NCBI RefSeq assembly: GCF_008693065.1
Contig: NZ_VXKH01000012.1
Coordinates: 1 to 38,122 of the forward strand
Direction: 5' to 3'
Origin: Corynebacterium tuscaniense
Lineage (GTDB): Bacteria; Actinomycetota; Actinomycetes; Mycobacteriales; Mycobacteriaceae
Length of the DNA stretch: 38,122 nt
Part shown: positions 15,801 through 24,777 of the stretch, in pieces
How the letters are laid out: every line of letters begins with the position of its first letter
How positions within the stretch are numbered: the stretch's first letter is position 1
Position numbers and translations under genes: made by a program
The notes under the pieces: model-generated
Databases searched by the model: none
What the model was told of the DNA's origin: nothing
Seen by the model: the letters and a program-made list of their open reading frames with translations, nothing else

Positions 15801-17763
15801 TCTCACCGTCGTCGAAGCTGTAGCGGTAAGGCGGTAGGTCATTCTCGCTTCCACTCAAGCCCGTTTTCGGGATCGTTGGAGTGAGAGTCACGCCCCTGCC
15901 AGGCCTATCCATCACTCGGTCATATTCAGGGACCTTAATTTCATGGATGATCTGGAAGCGGACTTCCACCTCATCTGTGGTCTGATCCGGGTAGGTGGCT
16001 TTCACCGTCGGAGTGATGATTGTGCCCAACTCAACGTGATCACCGTCCGCCACCGCGGTGACCTTTCCGGTCGGATCAACCGTGACAGTCCAGCCCGCTG
16101 GCACGGTGGAGGGATCCACCTCAAACTTCGCCGGGGCAACCGGCTTGCGGCCCTTCATGATGGACTTGGTGCCAATCTGGGCCGTTATCTCCTGGCCAAG
16201 CATGCCCTTTGCAAGGGCCGGGCGCACCAAATCGGTGACCTGCGTGTTATTGGGTTCCACCAGCACGAAAAGCTGGATCTCGTCGGTGGAACCGTTTGAG
16301 TACTCCACCGTGATCTTCGGCCGTGCAAATGTGTTCGGCTTCGGGTTCTCCGGGGAAGTAACGGTGACGTTGTAGTCCTCGTCCATCTCAACGTCCCAGC
16401 CTTCCAGGACGTATTGGTCATCCAGTTCGACTCTGACCTCAAAACCACCGTCAGCCTTGCTCTTTCCCAGTTCCTTGAGCAGGTCCGGAACCTGGGTAAA
16501 GGTCACTTTCTGGCGCTCAGGGTTCAGTGGCCCCGTCGGGCTATCCACACCCGAGATGATCTTTTTCTCGTTCTTGTCGTACCTCGGGGTGTGGTCCTCC
16601 GTGTCATCCAGCCTGAAGCTCTTCGAATCGATGACATTCGGCTTGTTGTAGCGCGGAAGCAAATTAGAACTGTCAAACGCTTTGCCCTCGCCACCGTTGT
16701 TGTTGTTCTTCACCGCAGCCTGAAGCTGCTCCACACTGCGCGGCAACGCCATCACAGAGAAGTTCACATTCTTATTCGCCGCTAGATCCGTTCCACGGTA
16801 CTTGGGCCAAGTGAAGTAGATATCACCATTGTCGGCCACGCGAAGGAGCTGCTGACCACCAGATGCCGCTGCATTGGAGCTGCCAATGAACTCACCATTG
16901 TCGTCATAGGCTTCCACCACCATGCGCGACAGGGAATCGTCTGTTCCACCATTGACCACCGCTGGGACATTGATGTGGCCGACCTTGGTCTCTTCCCCCT
17001 CAACAATCACGTGCTTATCAAAGCTTTCCCAATTCACCGTGATGGGATTGCACTCGATATTCTCACTCGGCCACGGGTTCACAACTGCGATAAAAGCAGC
17101 GCTGTTTCCCGTTGTAGCTTTCGCGCCGTCAACGTTGTCCTTGAGATATTTTCCCTGCCATGCGTAGCGCACAGGATTATCAGCACCAGCCTGCGCGAAC
17201 TGCTTGACCTCGTCTTCGCTCAAGTCCGCATTGAGGTTCAGGTTCCTTTGTTGACGGCTCGCGCTGATGTCGATGGACTCATCAGCTTTCGCAGTGACAG
17301 GACCCTTATCAAATGGAAGAGTCTGACCGGCAGCCATGGCAGGAACCGTGCCGGCATTTAGGTAGGCGCCGAGTAATCCCGAGTTGGTAAAGCTCCAATC
17401 CGCAAACGTACGGTCCTTCGAGTTATCAAAAGCGACACTCAAGCCCCACTGCGTCTTGTCCTGACTATGCTGGTTCGGCTCCGTGCTAAACCACGTAAAA
17501 CCAGCCTGACTACCGGTGTATTTTCCGTCGCTGGAAGCTTCACACGAACCCGGTGTCAGGTCCGAGGCCTTCTGCGACTCCTTCTCCACCGCACCCTGGC
17601 CATCATCACCACGGAGACCGCCAGTGAATTCCGCTGCAGTGGCCTCGGTGTTCAAGGGTCCCTGACCAACAACCGTGAAGGCACCCAATGCCAGCGAAAC
17701 GACAGTTGTGGCAGCTAAGGCTGAGCGGGTAGCTGTACGTGTGGGCCGTGATGAAGTAGCCAC
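12886..17763 (-). CDS. Giant modular surface adhesin: Rib-like repeats, six G5 domains, Pro/Thr stalk, membrane module
   Basis: The GTG at 17763, 5 bases after AGAGGAG, gives VATSSRP... and 1625 residues; a longer frame from 17817 lacks a signal-peptide start. Order: signal peptide (about 1-43); unique N-terminal domain (about 45-385, Cys in PGSCEAS); about five Rib/YPDG-like beta domains (about 390-910) recognised by ends such as VTYEDGSADTTTAKV; six G5-like domains (about 914-1356) with IPF...V...GTK patterns; HCNCDPSD; a Pro-Thr-Glu repeat stalk (about 1360-1472); and a C-terminal membrane module (Cys1492 to Cys1606 and tail). G5 domains in Aap/SasG of staphylococci build fibrils that mediate zinc-dependent biofilm adhesion and bind sugars; a similar adhesive role is inferred. 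No LPXTG sorting signal is present. Confidence 0.88.
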   Translation of the reverse strand: MATSSRPTRTATRSALAATTVVSLALGAFTVVGQGPLNTEATAAEFTGGLRGDDGQGAVEKESQKASDLTPGSCEASSDGKYTGSQAGFTWFSTEPNQHSQDKTQWGLSVAFDNSKDRTFADWSFTNSGLLGAYLNAGTVPAMAAGQTLPFDKGPVTAKADESIDISASRQQRNLNLNADLSEDEVKQFAQAGADNPVRYAWQGKYLKDNVDGAKATTGNSAAFIAVVNPWPSENIECNPITVNWESFDKHVIVEGEETKVGHINVPAVVNGGTDDSLSRMVVEAYDDNGEFIGSSNAAASGGQQLLRVADNGDIYFTWPKYRGTDLAANKNVNFSVMALPRSVEQLQAAVKNNNNGGEGKAFDSSNLLPRYNKPNVIDSKSFRLDDTEDHTPRYDKNEKKIISGVDSPTGPLNPERQKVTFTQVPDLLKELGKSKADGGFEVRVELDDQYVLEGWDVEMDEDYNVTVTSPENPKPNTFARPKITVEYSNGSTDEIQLFVLVEPNNTQVTDLVRPALAKGMLGQEITAQIGTKSIMKGRKPVAPAKFEVDPSTVPAGWTVTVDPTGKVTAVADGDHVELGTIITPTVKATYPDQTTDEVEVRFQIIHEIKVPEYDRVMDRPGRGVTLTPTIPKTGLSGSENDLPPYRYSFDDGENERTFVDDSGTWNLKIDEDTGEITTTIPRTAPEGYVLNIPVLTFYQLGESKHVPVQATITVLGSDIVPVYSVETTGPNEPVDHQVKDAPKGSTFSFGTVDGQPLLTKEEDGWKYTINPNTGVVTATPPANSKPGDKKTITVKVTAPDGPTPEVPVTTVVKLSNSWEAEPTYQAETVYPGETATLPVHFDNPANAKLAKENPFKIGDVPAGWTVTIDDEGKITATAPKDAKDGDTVEIPVTVTYEDGSADTTTAKVTVIDVLEREIPFKVVYKYDPTVNQGTYQVKTEGKLGKETLNKDRTWKRVEDPVDEVVIIGTKPMNEKVEWKEPIPYSTVIRENPELAPGEVKVVQEGSDGEATYTAIFDGINGEATVTETKDRTEPTDRIVEHGPRLKDQELVTETTRKIPFETKIVFDDKLAAGEQVVDKQGVVGEEKVTSTQKLVDGKPAGNPAVQTTTVTEKQDAVIRVGTKTTGSNTEFFETEVPFGVKVEFDPEMPAGTSETVTEGKPGKKKMTIERGIVNSQPGDPKVSEEIIEEPVDQVIKVGTKQATATENMKWTEPIPFSTVLRPNPELAPGEVKVVQQGADGEVTYEATFTGVNGKATVTGVVSRLKPEDRIIEYGPKAGDTSVVTKVEKPVPFETEIVFDDSLAVGEQVVDQQGELGVEVVTSTQKIVDGKPSGDPAVTTERTKEPKKAIIRVGAHCNCDPSDPAEPTKPTEPTKPTEPTEPTEPTEPTEPGQPGDPTTEPTEPTKPSEPGQPGDPSDPAEPTKPTEPAEPTEPTKPGEPSDPAEPTTPADPMEPTDPAEPSDPTPVPSTTTPGGSADLSGSASSGGVAERCVGNAVRSPIVWLLPVVLLAQTGGKLIQPYLGQLQGQLDGLNAQIQGEIGRHIPDVGRGHAGYENPQFNEVVRRVSEANGQLQGFVNDPMVQKLGRAAGVILALVAAGAVLYDWCGRPLGEAKTSIKGGGSSEE
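13205..13284 (-). repeat. 80-base direct repeat, copy B (shared anchor module)
   Basis: Identical to 11963-12042 over 80 bases. Flanking bases of the module are still similar (for example a shared run around 13010-13046 and 11718-11755) but diverge. Confidence 0.85.
13372..13690 (-). repeat. Pro-Thr-Glu coding repeats with 9-base tandem core
   Basis: This segment encodes a stalk of EPT/KPT/DPAEPTKP triplet units. The plus-strand core around 13591-13636 is a nearly perfect tandem of the 9-mer TCGGTTCCG (five units), embedded in larger repeated blocks (GGATCACCAGGCTGTCCCGG twice). Such DNA readily changes length by slippage, so stalk length probably varies between strains. Confidence 0.85.
14523..14533 (-). 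repeat. Dispersed 11-mer CGTCGATAAGC, copy 5
   Basis: Minus orientation, inside the third G5 domain of the large adhesin, read GTC-GAT-AAG-CAA (VDKQ). The paralogous sixth G5 domain has VDQQ there and lacks the 11-mer. Confidence 0.7.
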
Positions 17764-17865
17764 AATGTCTCCTCTGAGATCAACGCATGATGATGGGGGT
17801 CTCCACCACCGGTTCATTTTAGTTACTATGCCAAATAACTGGCGATCATGAAAATTGACTGAACA

Positions 17866-17912
17866 AAAAGCCCCCGTTAGTAGTGTCTGATTTCGCAGTC
17901 ACACTAGCGGGG
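17866..17912 (-). terminator. Terminator after the surface-gene remnant
   Basis: On the minus strand CCCCGCTAGTGTGACTG pairs with CAGACACTACTAACGGGG (one bulge) and is followed by CTTTTTG. It ends the hydrolase/remnant transcript before the promoter of the large adhesin. Confidence 0.8.
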
Positions 17913-17982
17913 AGAAACTTTCTGCGGAAAGAGGCAATCTCGTTTCAGTTGTACTGTCCAAAGCAGTCAGATTCTGCCCATG

Positions 17983-18387
17983 TCACCGGGAAGGATCTAA
18001 CTGGTGGTTGACCTTATTGGAGTTCTCACGTTGATACCCAAGGTCAAGTGCAGGGACATCCGGGCCATCATAGGGCGCACTTCTATTAGAGGTCGCAACA
18101 TAAACGTCATTGAACGTGCGCTGCTGCGAACCATCCAGTCTGAAGATCGCACCAAAATCGTAGGGGGCTTGCGCATCGGTATTCCACGCATCAGTCCATG
18201 CGCCAGCCCTTGACTCCTGGTCCGAAAGATCGAAGGAACACGTCCCCGCATCAAGGTCAGTGGCGTTTTGCTGGGACAGTTCCACCACCGCGGTGTTCTT
18301 GTCATACCCAATACCGTCGGCGGCGATTGCCTGCGGTACCACAACAGCCGTTGGGCCAACTCCCCCGTCCGCCGCCCCCCGATAAGG
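17983..18387 (-). pseudogene. Remnant of a third surface protein (N-terminal domain only)
   Basis: The open frame directly follows the stop codon of the upstream hydrolase, in the same frame. It encodes the end of a signal peptide (VGPTAVVVPQAIAA) without the positively charged start, then a domain alignable with residues about 55-130 of the large adhesin: QNATDLDAGTCSFD versus QKASDLTPGSCEAS, and DGSQQRTFNDVYVATS versus DNSKDRTFADWSFTNS. It stops at TGA (17985-17983) before any Rib, G5 or anchor module. No ribosome binding site plus ATG is present; GTG at 18342 is the only late candidate. The simplest reading is a surface gene truncated at both ends, with its 5' end deleted up to the hydrolase stop. 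Confidence 0.65.
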
Positions 18388-19266
18388 CTAGCTCGTGCCT
18401 TCCGCCACGAATTTTTCAAAGCGGTCCGCGATGATGCGTGGCTCACGAGCCCAACGGTTATGCCCCAAACCGCCGGAGAGTTCCTCGGCCTTACGCGGTG
18501 CCTTGGTCAGGTGGGCAAGAAGATACTCACAGGAGGCAAGGGTGCATTCATCATCATCGGTGAAGCGCGTGAGCAGCACCGGTACGTCGACCTTCTTAAT
18601 CTCCTCTGCGTAATCAATATCCTGCCCCGCCAGGTTCGCAATGGAGTTAGTCCGATTGAACAAAGACCACTCATACACATGTCGGCCAGACTGGCGGCCG
18701 TAGCCGGCGATATCTAATGCGCCACCCGGCCAGAAACCACGAAGCTTGGCCACCTGCCCCATGAGCTGCCCGCCCAACAAAGCGCGAACAAACGCGCGGC
18801 CCTGGAAGCCGCGGTAGTAGGGGCTACCCGTGCCCACGCCCATCAAACCCTTCAAGTTGAGCTCCTTGGCCTCCGGGCGGGCAAGGAACATCGAGCCCAC
18901 CTGGCCACCCATAGAGTGCGTCAACATAAACGTGGGATGATCCCGCAGCAAACCCAGCTCTTTCTTGGCTGCCTCAATCGCCCGCGGGTAGTCCTCCGAC
19001 GCAAGATTGTGGTAGCCCCACTGGTTGTCCGGCAACGCCTTCGTGGAATTCGTGCCCTGCCCACGCAGCTCCCCAATAGCCACGTAATAGCCACGCGCCG
19101 CCAACTCACGCGCCAACGGCCGGTAATAACGCGCCCCCATGCCAAACCCCGGCCACATCATTACCAAAGGCGCCCCATCAGCAGGCTCCTCCGGATCAAA
19201 GCAATACACAGTGCTCACCGAATGATCCGGCAGATACGACAAGGTATAACGCTCAGTCACGGACAT
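18388..19266 (-). CDS. Alpha/beta hydrolase (paralog 2 of 2)
   Basis: The ATG at 19266 (MSVTERY) gives 292 residues; a TTG two codons earlier is possible. It has the same alpha/beta hydrolase layout as the 10539-11438 paralog: MWPGFGMGARYY, ELRGQGTNS, nucleophile Ser in LTHSMGGQVGS, Asp in TRFTDDDECT, His in GGLGHNRWAR. Differences concentrate in the N-terminal 40 residues and the lid between GTGSPYYRGF and PGYGRQS. It is probably cytosolic and its substrate is unknown. No ribosome binding site; GGCACAATAT just upstream of the ATG mirrors GGCACACTAT of the paralog, consistent with leaderless transcription. Its stop is followed in frame by a surface-gene remnant. Confidence 0.85.
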   Translation of the reverse strand: MSVTERYTLSYLPDHSVSTVYCFDPEEPADGAPLVMMWPGFGMGARYYRPLARELAARGYYVAIGELRGQGTNSTKALPDNQWGYHNLASEDYPRAIEAAKKELGLLRDHPTFMLTHSMGGQVGSMFLARPEAKELNLKGLMGVGTGSPYYRGFQGRAFVRALLGGQLMGQVAKLRGFWPGGALDIAGYGRQSGRHVYEWSLFNRTNSIANLAGQDIDYAEEIKKVDVPVLLTRFTDDDECTLASCEYLLAHLTKAPRKAEELSGGLGHNRWAREPRIIADRFEKFVAEGTS

Positions 19267-19295
19267 GGGCAATATTGTGCCAAGAAAAGGCCAAC

Positions 19296-19331
19296 GGGGG
19301 GCGTCGATAAGCTAAATTTTCGACGCCCCCC
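19296..19331 (-). terminator. Terminator of gyrB
   Basis: GGGGGGCGTCGA (19296-19307) and TCGACGCCCCCC (19320-19331) pair perfectly over 12 bases, loop about 12. It lies 18 bases after the gyrB stop. One copy of the dispersed 11-mer (19302-19312) spans the arm and loop. Confidence 0.8.
19302..19312 (+). repeat. Dispersed 11-mer CGTCGATAAGC, copy 6
   Basis: Plus orientation. The only perfect copy wholly outside coding sequence, within the gyrB terminator. Confidence 0.7.
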
Positions 19332-19348
19332 GGAAACCTCACCGCGCA

Positions 19349-21448
<2,100 letters not shown>

Positions 21449-21608
21449 TCACGGCGTTCATTACGTCTCTAACCCGTGCCATCTTACACCCTTGTGGTTC
21501 CCTACAGCCGCAGCGCCAGCGCCAGCGAGAGCGCGTTTCTCGCGCGATTTCTGGGCGCCCCTACCAAAACCCATCCAAATATCTGAACAGGATTCCACTG
21601 CTCCAAGC

Positions 21609-22862
21609 TCAATACCCAAGCACGCCTAAGGGCACCACGTGGACCCCGCTGGGAAGAGTGTAGGCATACTCAGTTCCTGTAATGACGGCCAAAAATGTTG
21701 GCTTTCCTATCTTTTCTAAATCAACTCGATCATTTGCAAGTTTCAGCAGATTTTCTTCTGCTTCATGAATCCTGCTTGAACCGAGCTTTACCTCGCAGGC
21801 AGCCCACTTTGAATCCTCGGGATATTCAATGATCGCGTCTACTTCTAGGCCTGTGTTGTCGCGGTAGTGATAAACCCTGCCAAACTCAGCACTGGCAAGA
21901 GTTCTCAAATCTCTGATCACCATCGACTCGAAGACTTGACCGAAATACTCCGGGTCGCCAGCAAGCCGATCGATCCCGACCCCAAGAGCTGCACACGCAA
22001 GACTCGGATCAGCCAAATGAAGTTTTGACGAGGTTCGCAGACGCGATCGCGATCGGAGCGACACACTCCAAGCTGGGAGCTCCTCTAACGCGAAGACCTG
22101 GTTCAAAGCATCGATATAGGCAGCGACAGTTTTCGGTTCCACTGAGGTACCTGCTGGAGCGATATCTTTAGCCATATTTTGGAGCGTTGCCTCGCTCGAG
22201 ATATTTCGAGCGACGGATGACATCAACCTTCGTACGGCATCTGGGTTATGCCTCACGCCTACCGCTGCTTCAAGTTCAGACTCGCAGATATTCTCACAGT
22301 AAGAACGGTTGAAAGCTATTGCTTGTCGTGTCCCGATTTCCAGCAGCCCGGGCCATCCTCCACGAACAGCTTGTTCCGCTAAATCCTTGTAACTCAATTC
22401 TGAGGTCGCACTAACACTCTCCCCCATCCCCAGTTGGTTTAGAGAAATTGAACCCGAGGAAGCACCGCTTTCAACTAAAGCCATGGGGCGCATACGTAGC
22501 CGGGCAATACGCCCTGCACCCGAATGTCGGCTTTCATCCATGGTTGGCGATGATGACCCGGACAAAATGAATTGTCCTCGTTGTTGCCGGTCATCGATCT
22601 CATGCCTAACGGCATTCCAGATTGACGGAGCTAATTGCCATTCGTCGATAAGCCGCGGAGTATCGCCTTTCATAATTTCTGAAGGATTCAATTCCGCTAG
22701 CTGTACCATGCTCGGAGATTTATCCAGCTGAACATGACTAGCAGCCTTGGCAAGAGCTGTAGATGTTTTTCCGCAGCCGCGAGGTCCCTCAATCAAAACT
22801 GCGCCCATGGCCTCTAGAAGCTCGGTGAGAACGGAGTCTATAGCCCGACCTTTATACTGCAT
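21609..22862 (-). CDS. AAA_14/DUF4143 ATPase inserted between dciA and gyrB
   Basis: 417 residues. The N-terminal AAA_14 ATPase has Walker A GPRGCGKTS (about 26-34), Walker B-like PRLIDEWQ and sensor-like FILSGSSSP. The C-terminal DUF4143 part carries EVDAIIEYPEDSKWAACEVKLG, with the D-xxx-ExK spacing of PD-(D/E)XK nuclease folds. Members are common as stand-alone genes in variable regions; proposed links are to toxin-antitoxin or mobile DNA, but no function is established. The coding sequence is visibly richer in A/T (for example 21680-21760) than its neighbours, and it splits the recF-dciA-gyrB block, both signs of horizontal gain. It starts 48 bases after dciA. Confidence 0.85.
   Translation of the reverse strand: MQYKGRAIDSVLTELLEAMGAVLIEGPRGCGKTSTALAKAASHVQLDKSPSMVQLAELNPSEIMKGDTPRLIDEWQLAPSIWNAVRHEIDDRQQRGQFILSGSSSPTMDESRHSGAGRIARLRMRPMALVESGASSGSISLNQLGMGESVSATSELSYKDLAEQAVRGGWPGLLEIGTRQAIAFNRSYCENICESELEAAVGVRHNPDAVRRLMSSVARNISSEATLQNMAKDIAPAGTSVEPKTVAAYIDALNQVFALEELPAWSVSLRSRSRLRTSSKLHLADPSLACAALGVGIDRLAGDPEYFGQVFESMVIRDLRTLASAEFGRVYHYRDNTGLEVDAIIEYPEDSKWAACEVKLGSSRIHEAEENLLKLANDRVDLEKIGKPTFLAVITGTEYAYTLPSGVHVVPLGVLGY
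22643..22653 (+). repeat. Dispersed 11-mer CGTCGATAAGC, copy 7
   Basis: Plus orientation, antisense in the AAA_14/DUF4143 gene at the Walker B region (sense CTT-ATC-GAC-GAA, LIDE). It is present even in this apparently acquired gene. Confidence 0.65.
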
Positions 22863-22910
22863 AGGACCATCATAACCTGAATCGCAACGTTTTCATGACC
22901 TGATTTGCAA

Positions 22911-23537
22911 TTACCCATACGTATCCCGCGGCCCCCGGCCCTTGACGTGCAGGGGTCCGTACCGCCAGTTCTTCGTCTTCGGCGGGTAGATGTGCAGCTT
23001 CGTAATCACGCCGGGGCCGATCTTCTCCGCGATCTTGGACAGCACCGTTGACTGCATGTACTTCAGGTTTGTCGCCCAGGCAGTCTGGTCGCAGGAGATA
23101 AAAACCTCCCCGTTTTTGATCATGGTCACCTCAGTGTGCTGGGCGATCTTCTCCCCCACCAGCGATTCCCAGTTGCCCATCACCCAGCCATGCGCGATGG
23201 ATTCCGTCCAGTCCCGCTGCGCAATCTCGTTTTTCACCAGTGCGCCAAAGCCCTTCACCTCGTAGCCACGTCGCAGCGCCCGGCCATCCGCACCCGTCGG
23301 TCGGCCAAAAAGTGGCCGGGTTTTTGTCGCCTCCGGTGTGAGATCCAAGCCCGGCACCTTCAGTCCCTCCGGTGCGGTGTTGCCCTTGCCCGTGCTGCGC
23401 CGCGGGATCACACCGGCTCCCTGCCGGTTCAGGTTTGGCAATGTGCCTCCGCGACGCTTCGCGGTGGCGCGTAGGTTCTTAAACGTCGAGGCGACCAGGT
23501 CTTGTGGTGGGGTCTGCTCCGGTGTCTGCTCTGTCAT
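22911..23537 (-). CDS. dciA: DciA-type helicase loader (DUF721)
   Basis: 208 residues; the ATG overlaps the recF stop by 4 bases (ATGA). The C-terminal domain (about 100-195) is DUF721/Dci[62 protein letters not shown]. The N-terminal half is basic, Pro/Gly-rich and probably disordered. DciA loads the replicative helicase DnaB in bacteria without DnaC/DnaI, the case in mycobacteria (Rv0004 position). It is co-transcribed with recF and dnaN. Confidence 0.9.
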   Translation of the reverse strand: MTEQTPEQTPPQDLVASTFKNLRATAKRRGGTLPNLNRQGAGVIPRRSTGKGNTAPEGLKVPGLDLTPEATKTRPLFGRPTGADGRALRRGYEVKGFGALVKNEIAQRDWTESIAHGWVMGNWESLVGEKIAQHTEVTMIKNGEVFISCDQTAWATNLKYMQSTVLSKIAEKIGPGVITKLHIYPPKTKNWRYGPLHVKGRGPRDTYG

Positions 23538-24733
23538 TGGTCGGCTTCTTTCGCGGTGGCCTCCGCAATGCGGGAAATTCCGTCGACCATCTCCACGGAG
23601 TAGCGCGCGGACACATGGTCGTCGAGGTTTTCCGGCAGGTCATCGCCGACGGCTGCGGTAATGAGTACTTGCTCTGCTTCTTCGGCGACAGCGACGAGCC
23701 GTTGTCGCCGTTTAGCATCAAGCTCCGCGAAAACATCGTCGAGAATGAGCACCGGCGCCGAACCATCCGCGGACAGCAACGCATACTCCGCGAGGTGGAG
23801 TGACAGCGCGTAAGACCAGGTCTCACCGTGGCTGGCGTAGCCCTTCGCAGGCTGCTCGCCGAGCATGAGCACCAAGTCATCGCGGTGCGGGCCCACGAGC
23901 GTAGTGCCGCGATCAATCTCATCGCGGCGGCGACGGGACAGTTCCGTAAGAAATGCCGCTTCAAGGATCTCCGCCGTGATCGCCTCCTCCCCGGCCAGTT
24001 CCTTCACTGCGCGGTCCAGCGTGGAGGAATAGCTTATCGACGCTGCGCGCGATTCCGGCGCCACCGACGCATACGCCCCATGCACCTGCGGTGCCAGCTC
24101 ATTAGTCAGCTTCATCCGGCCAGCGACCACCTGGGCGCCCAGGCGTGCCAGCTGCAAGTCCCATGCGTCGAGAGTGCTCAACGCACTGGCACCGGAATCA
24201 TCGTTGTATCCCCTGCGCAGGGCCATATTGGAATTGCGCAGCAGCGCATTACGCTGCCGCAGTACCTTGTCATAATCCGCCTTTGCCCCACCGAAGCGTG
24301 GCGCTCGGATGGCAGCCAGGCCATCCAAAAAGCGGCGTCTTTCTGCTGGCTCCCCCGCCACGAGAGCGAGATCCTCCGGCGCAAACACCACGGTCCGCAA
24401 CACCCCAAGGATCTCCCGCGGGGACTTCAACCGTGTTCGGTTAATCTGGGCCTGGTTCGCCTCGCGCGGACTGATCAACAGATGCGTTGTCAGCTCGCGG
24501 CCCTCATTGACCGTGGTTGCGGAAATTCTGGCATTCGCAGCACCGGCCCGCACGAGCGGCACATTCGAGGACACACGGTGACTAGCCAGCGTGGCGGAGT
24601 AAATCACCGATTCCACGATGTTGGTTTTGCCGTGGCCATTCCGCCCCGAAAACACCGTGACTCCCGGCTCGAGCGACAACGACAGCTCAGGCCATGAGCG
24701 GAAGTCACGCAGATCGAGTTCGCGGAGATACAC
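23534..24733 (-). CDS. recF: RecF recombination mediator ATPase
   Basis: 399 residues from a GTG at 24733. SMC-like ABC ATPase: Walker [14 protein letters not shown] (about 30-42), the conserved N-terminal [13 protein letters not shown], the [18 protein letters not shown] block, signature-like region around [17 protein letters not shown], and Walker [13 protein letters not shown]. RecF helps load RecA on gapped DNA behind stalled forks. The start codon follows directly after a perfect palindrome at 24734-24753 that would fold the G-rich ribosome binding site. Coupled downstream to dciA by ATGA. Confidence 0.96.
   Translation of the reverse strand: MYLRELDLRDFRSWPELSLSLEPGVTVFSGRNGHGKTNIVESVIYSATLASHRVSSNVPLVRAGAANARISATTVNEGRELTTHLLISPREANQAQINRTRLKSPREILGVLRTVVFAPEDLALVAGEPAERRRFLDGLAAIRAPRFGGAKADYDKVLRQRNALLRNSNMALRRGYNDDSGASALSTLDAWDLQLARLGAQVVAGRMKLTNELAPQVHGAYASVAPESRAASISYSSTLDRAVKELAGEEAITAEILEAAFLTELSRRRRDEIDRGTTLVGPHRDDLVLMLGEQPAKGYASHGETWSYALSLHLAEYALLSADGSAPVLILDDVFAELDAKRRQRLVAVAEEAEQVLITAAVGDDLPENLDDHVSARYSVEMVDGISRIAEATAKEADQ
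24034..24044 (-). repeat. Dispersed 11-mer CGTCGATAAGC, copy 8
   Basis: Minus orientation, in recF. The sense reading is TCG-ATA-AGC-TAT (SISY), a third reading frame. Confidence 0.7.
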
Positions 24734-24753
24734 AAAAACCCCCGGGGTTTTTT
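24734..24753 (-). promoter_or_regulatory. Hairpin covering the recF ribosome binding site
   Basis: On the minus strand A6-CCCC-GGGGG-T5 ends directly at the recF GTG. It can fold as a GC/AT hairpin ending in T5 (attenuator-like) and buries the only G-rich ribosome binding site. It lies between dnaN and recF, so it may lower RecF output relative to DnaN. Confidence 0.55.
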
Positions 24754-24777
24754 GGTTTTAGCTGCTTACCTGGCGTT

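Noticed and set aside
14419-15837. A 472-codon plus-strand open frame and a 423-codon one at 13111-14382
   Set aside because: Both are antisense to the large adhesin; the second encodes Arg-rich repeats that mirror the Pro/Thr stalk. No start context or domain.
17997-18446. A 149-codon minus frame joining hydrolase end and remnant region
   Set aside because: Its frame gives no similarity to hydrolases or surface proteins, whereas the other minus frame aligns with the adhesin N-terminus.
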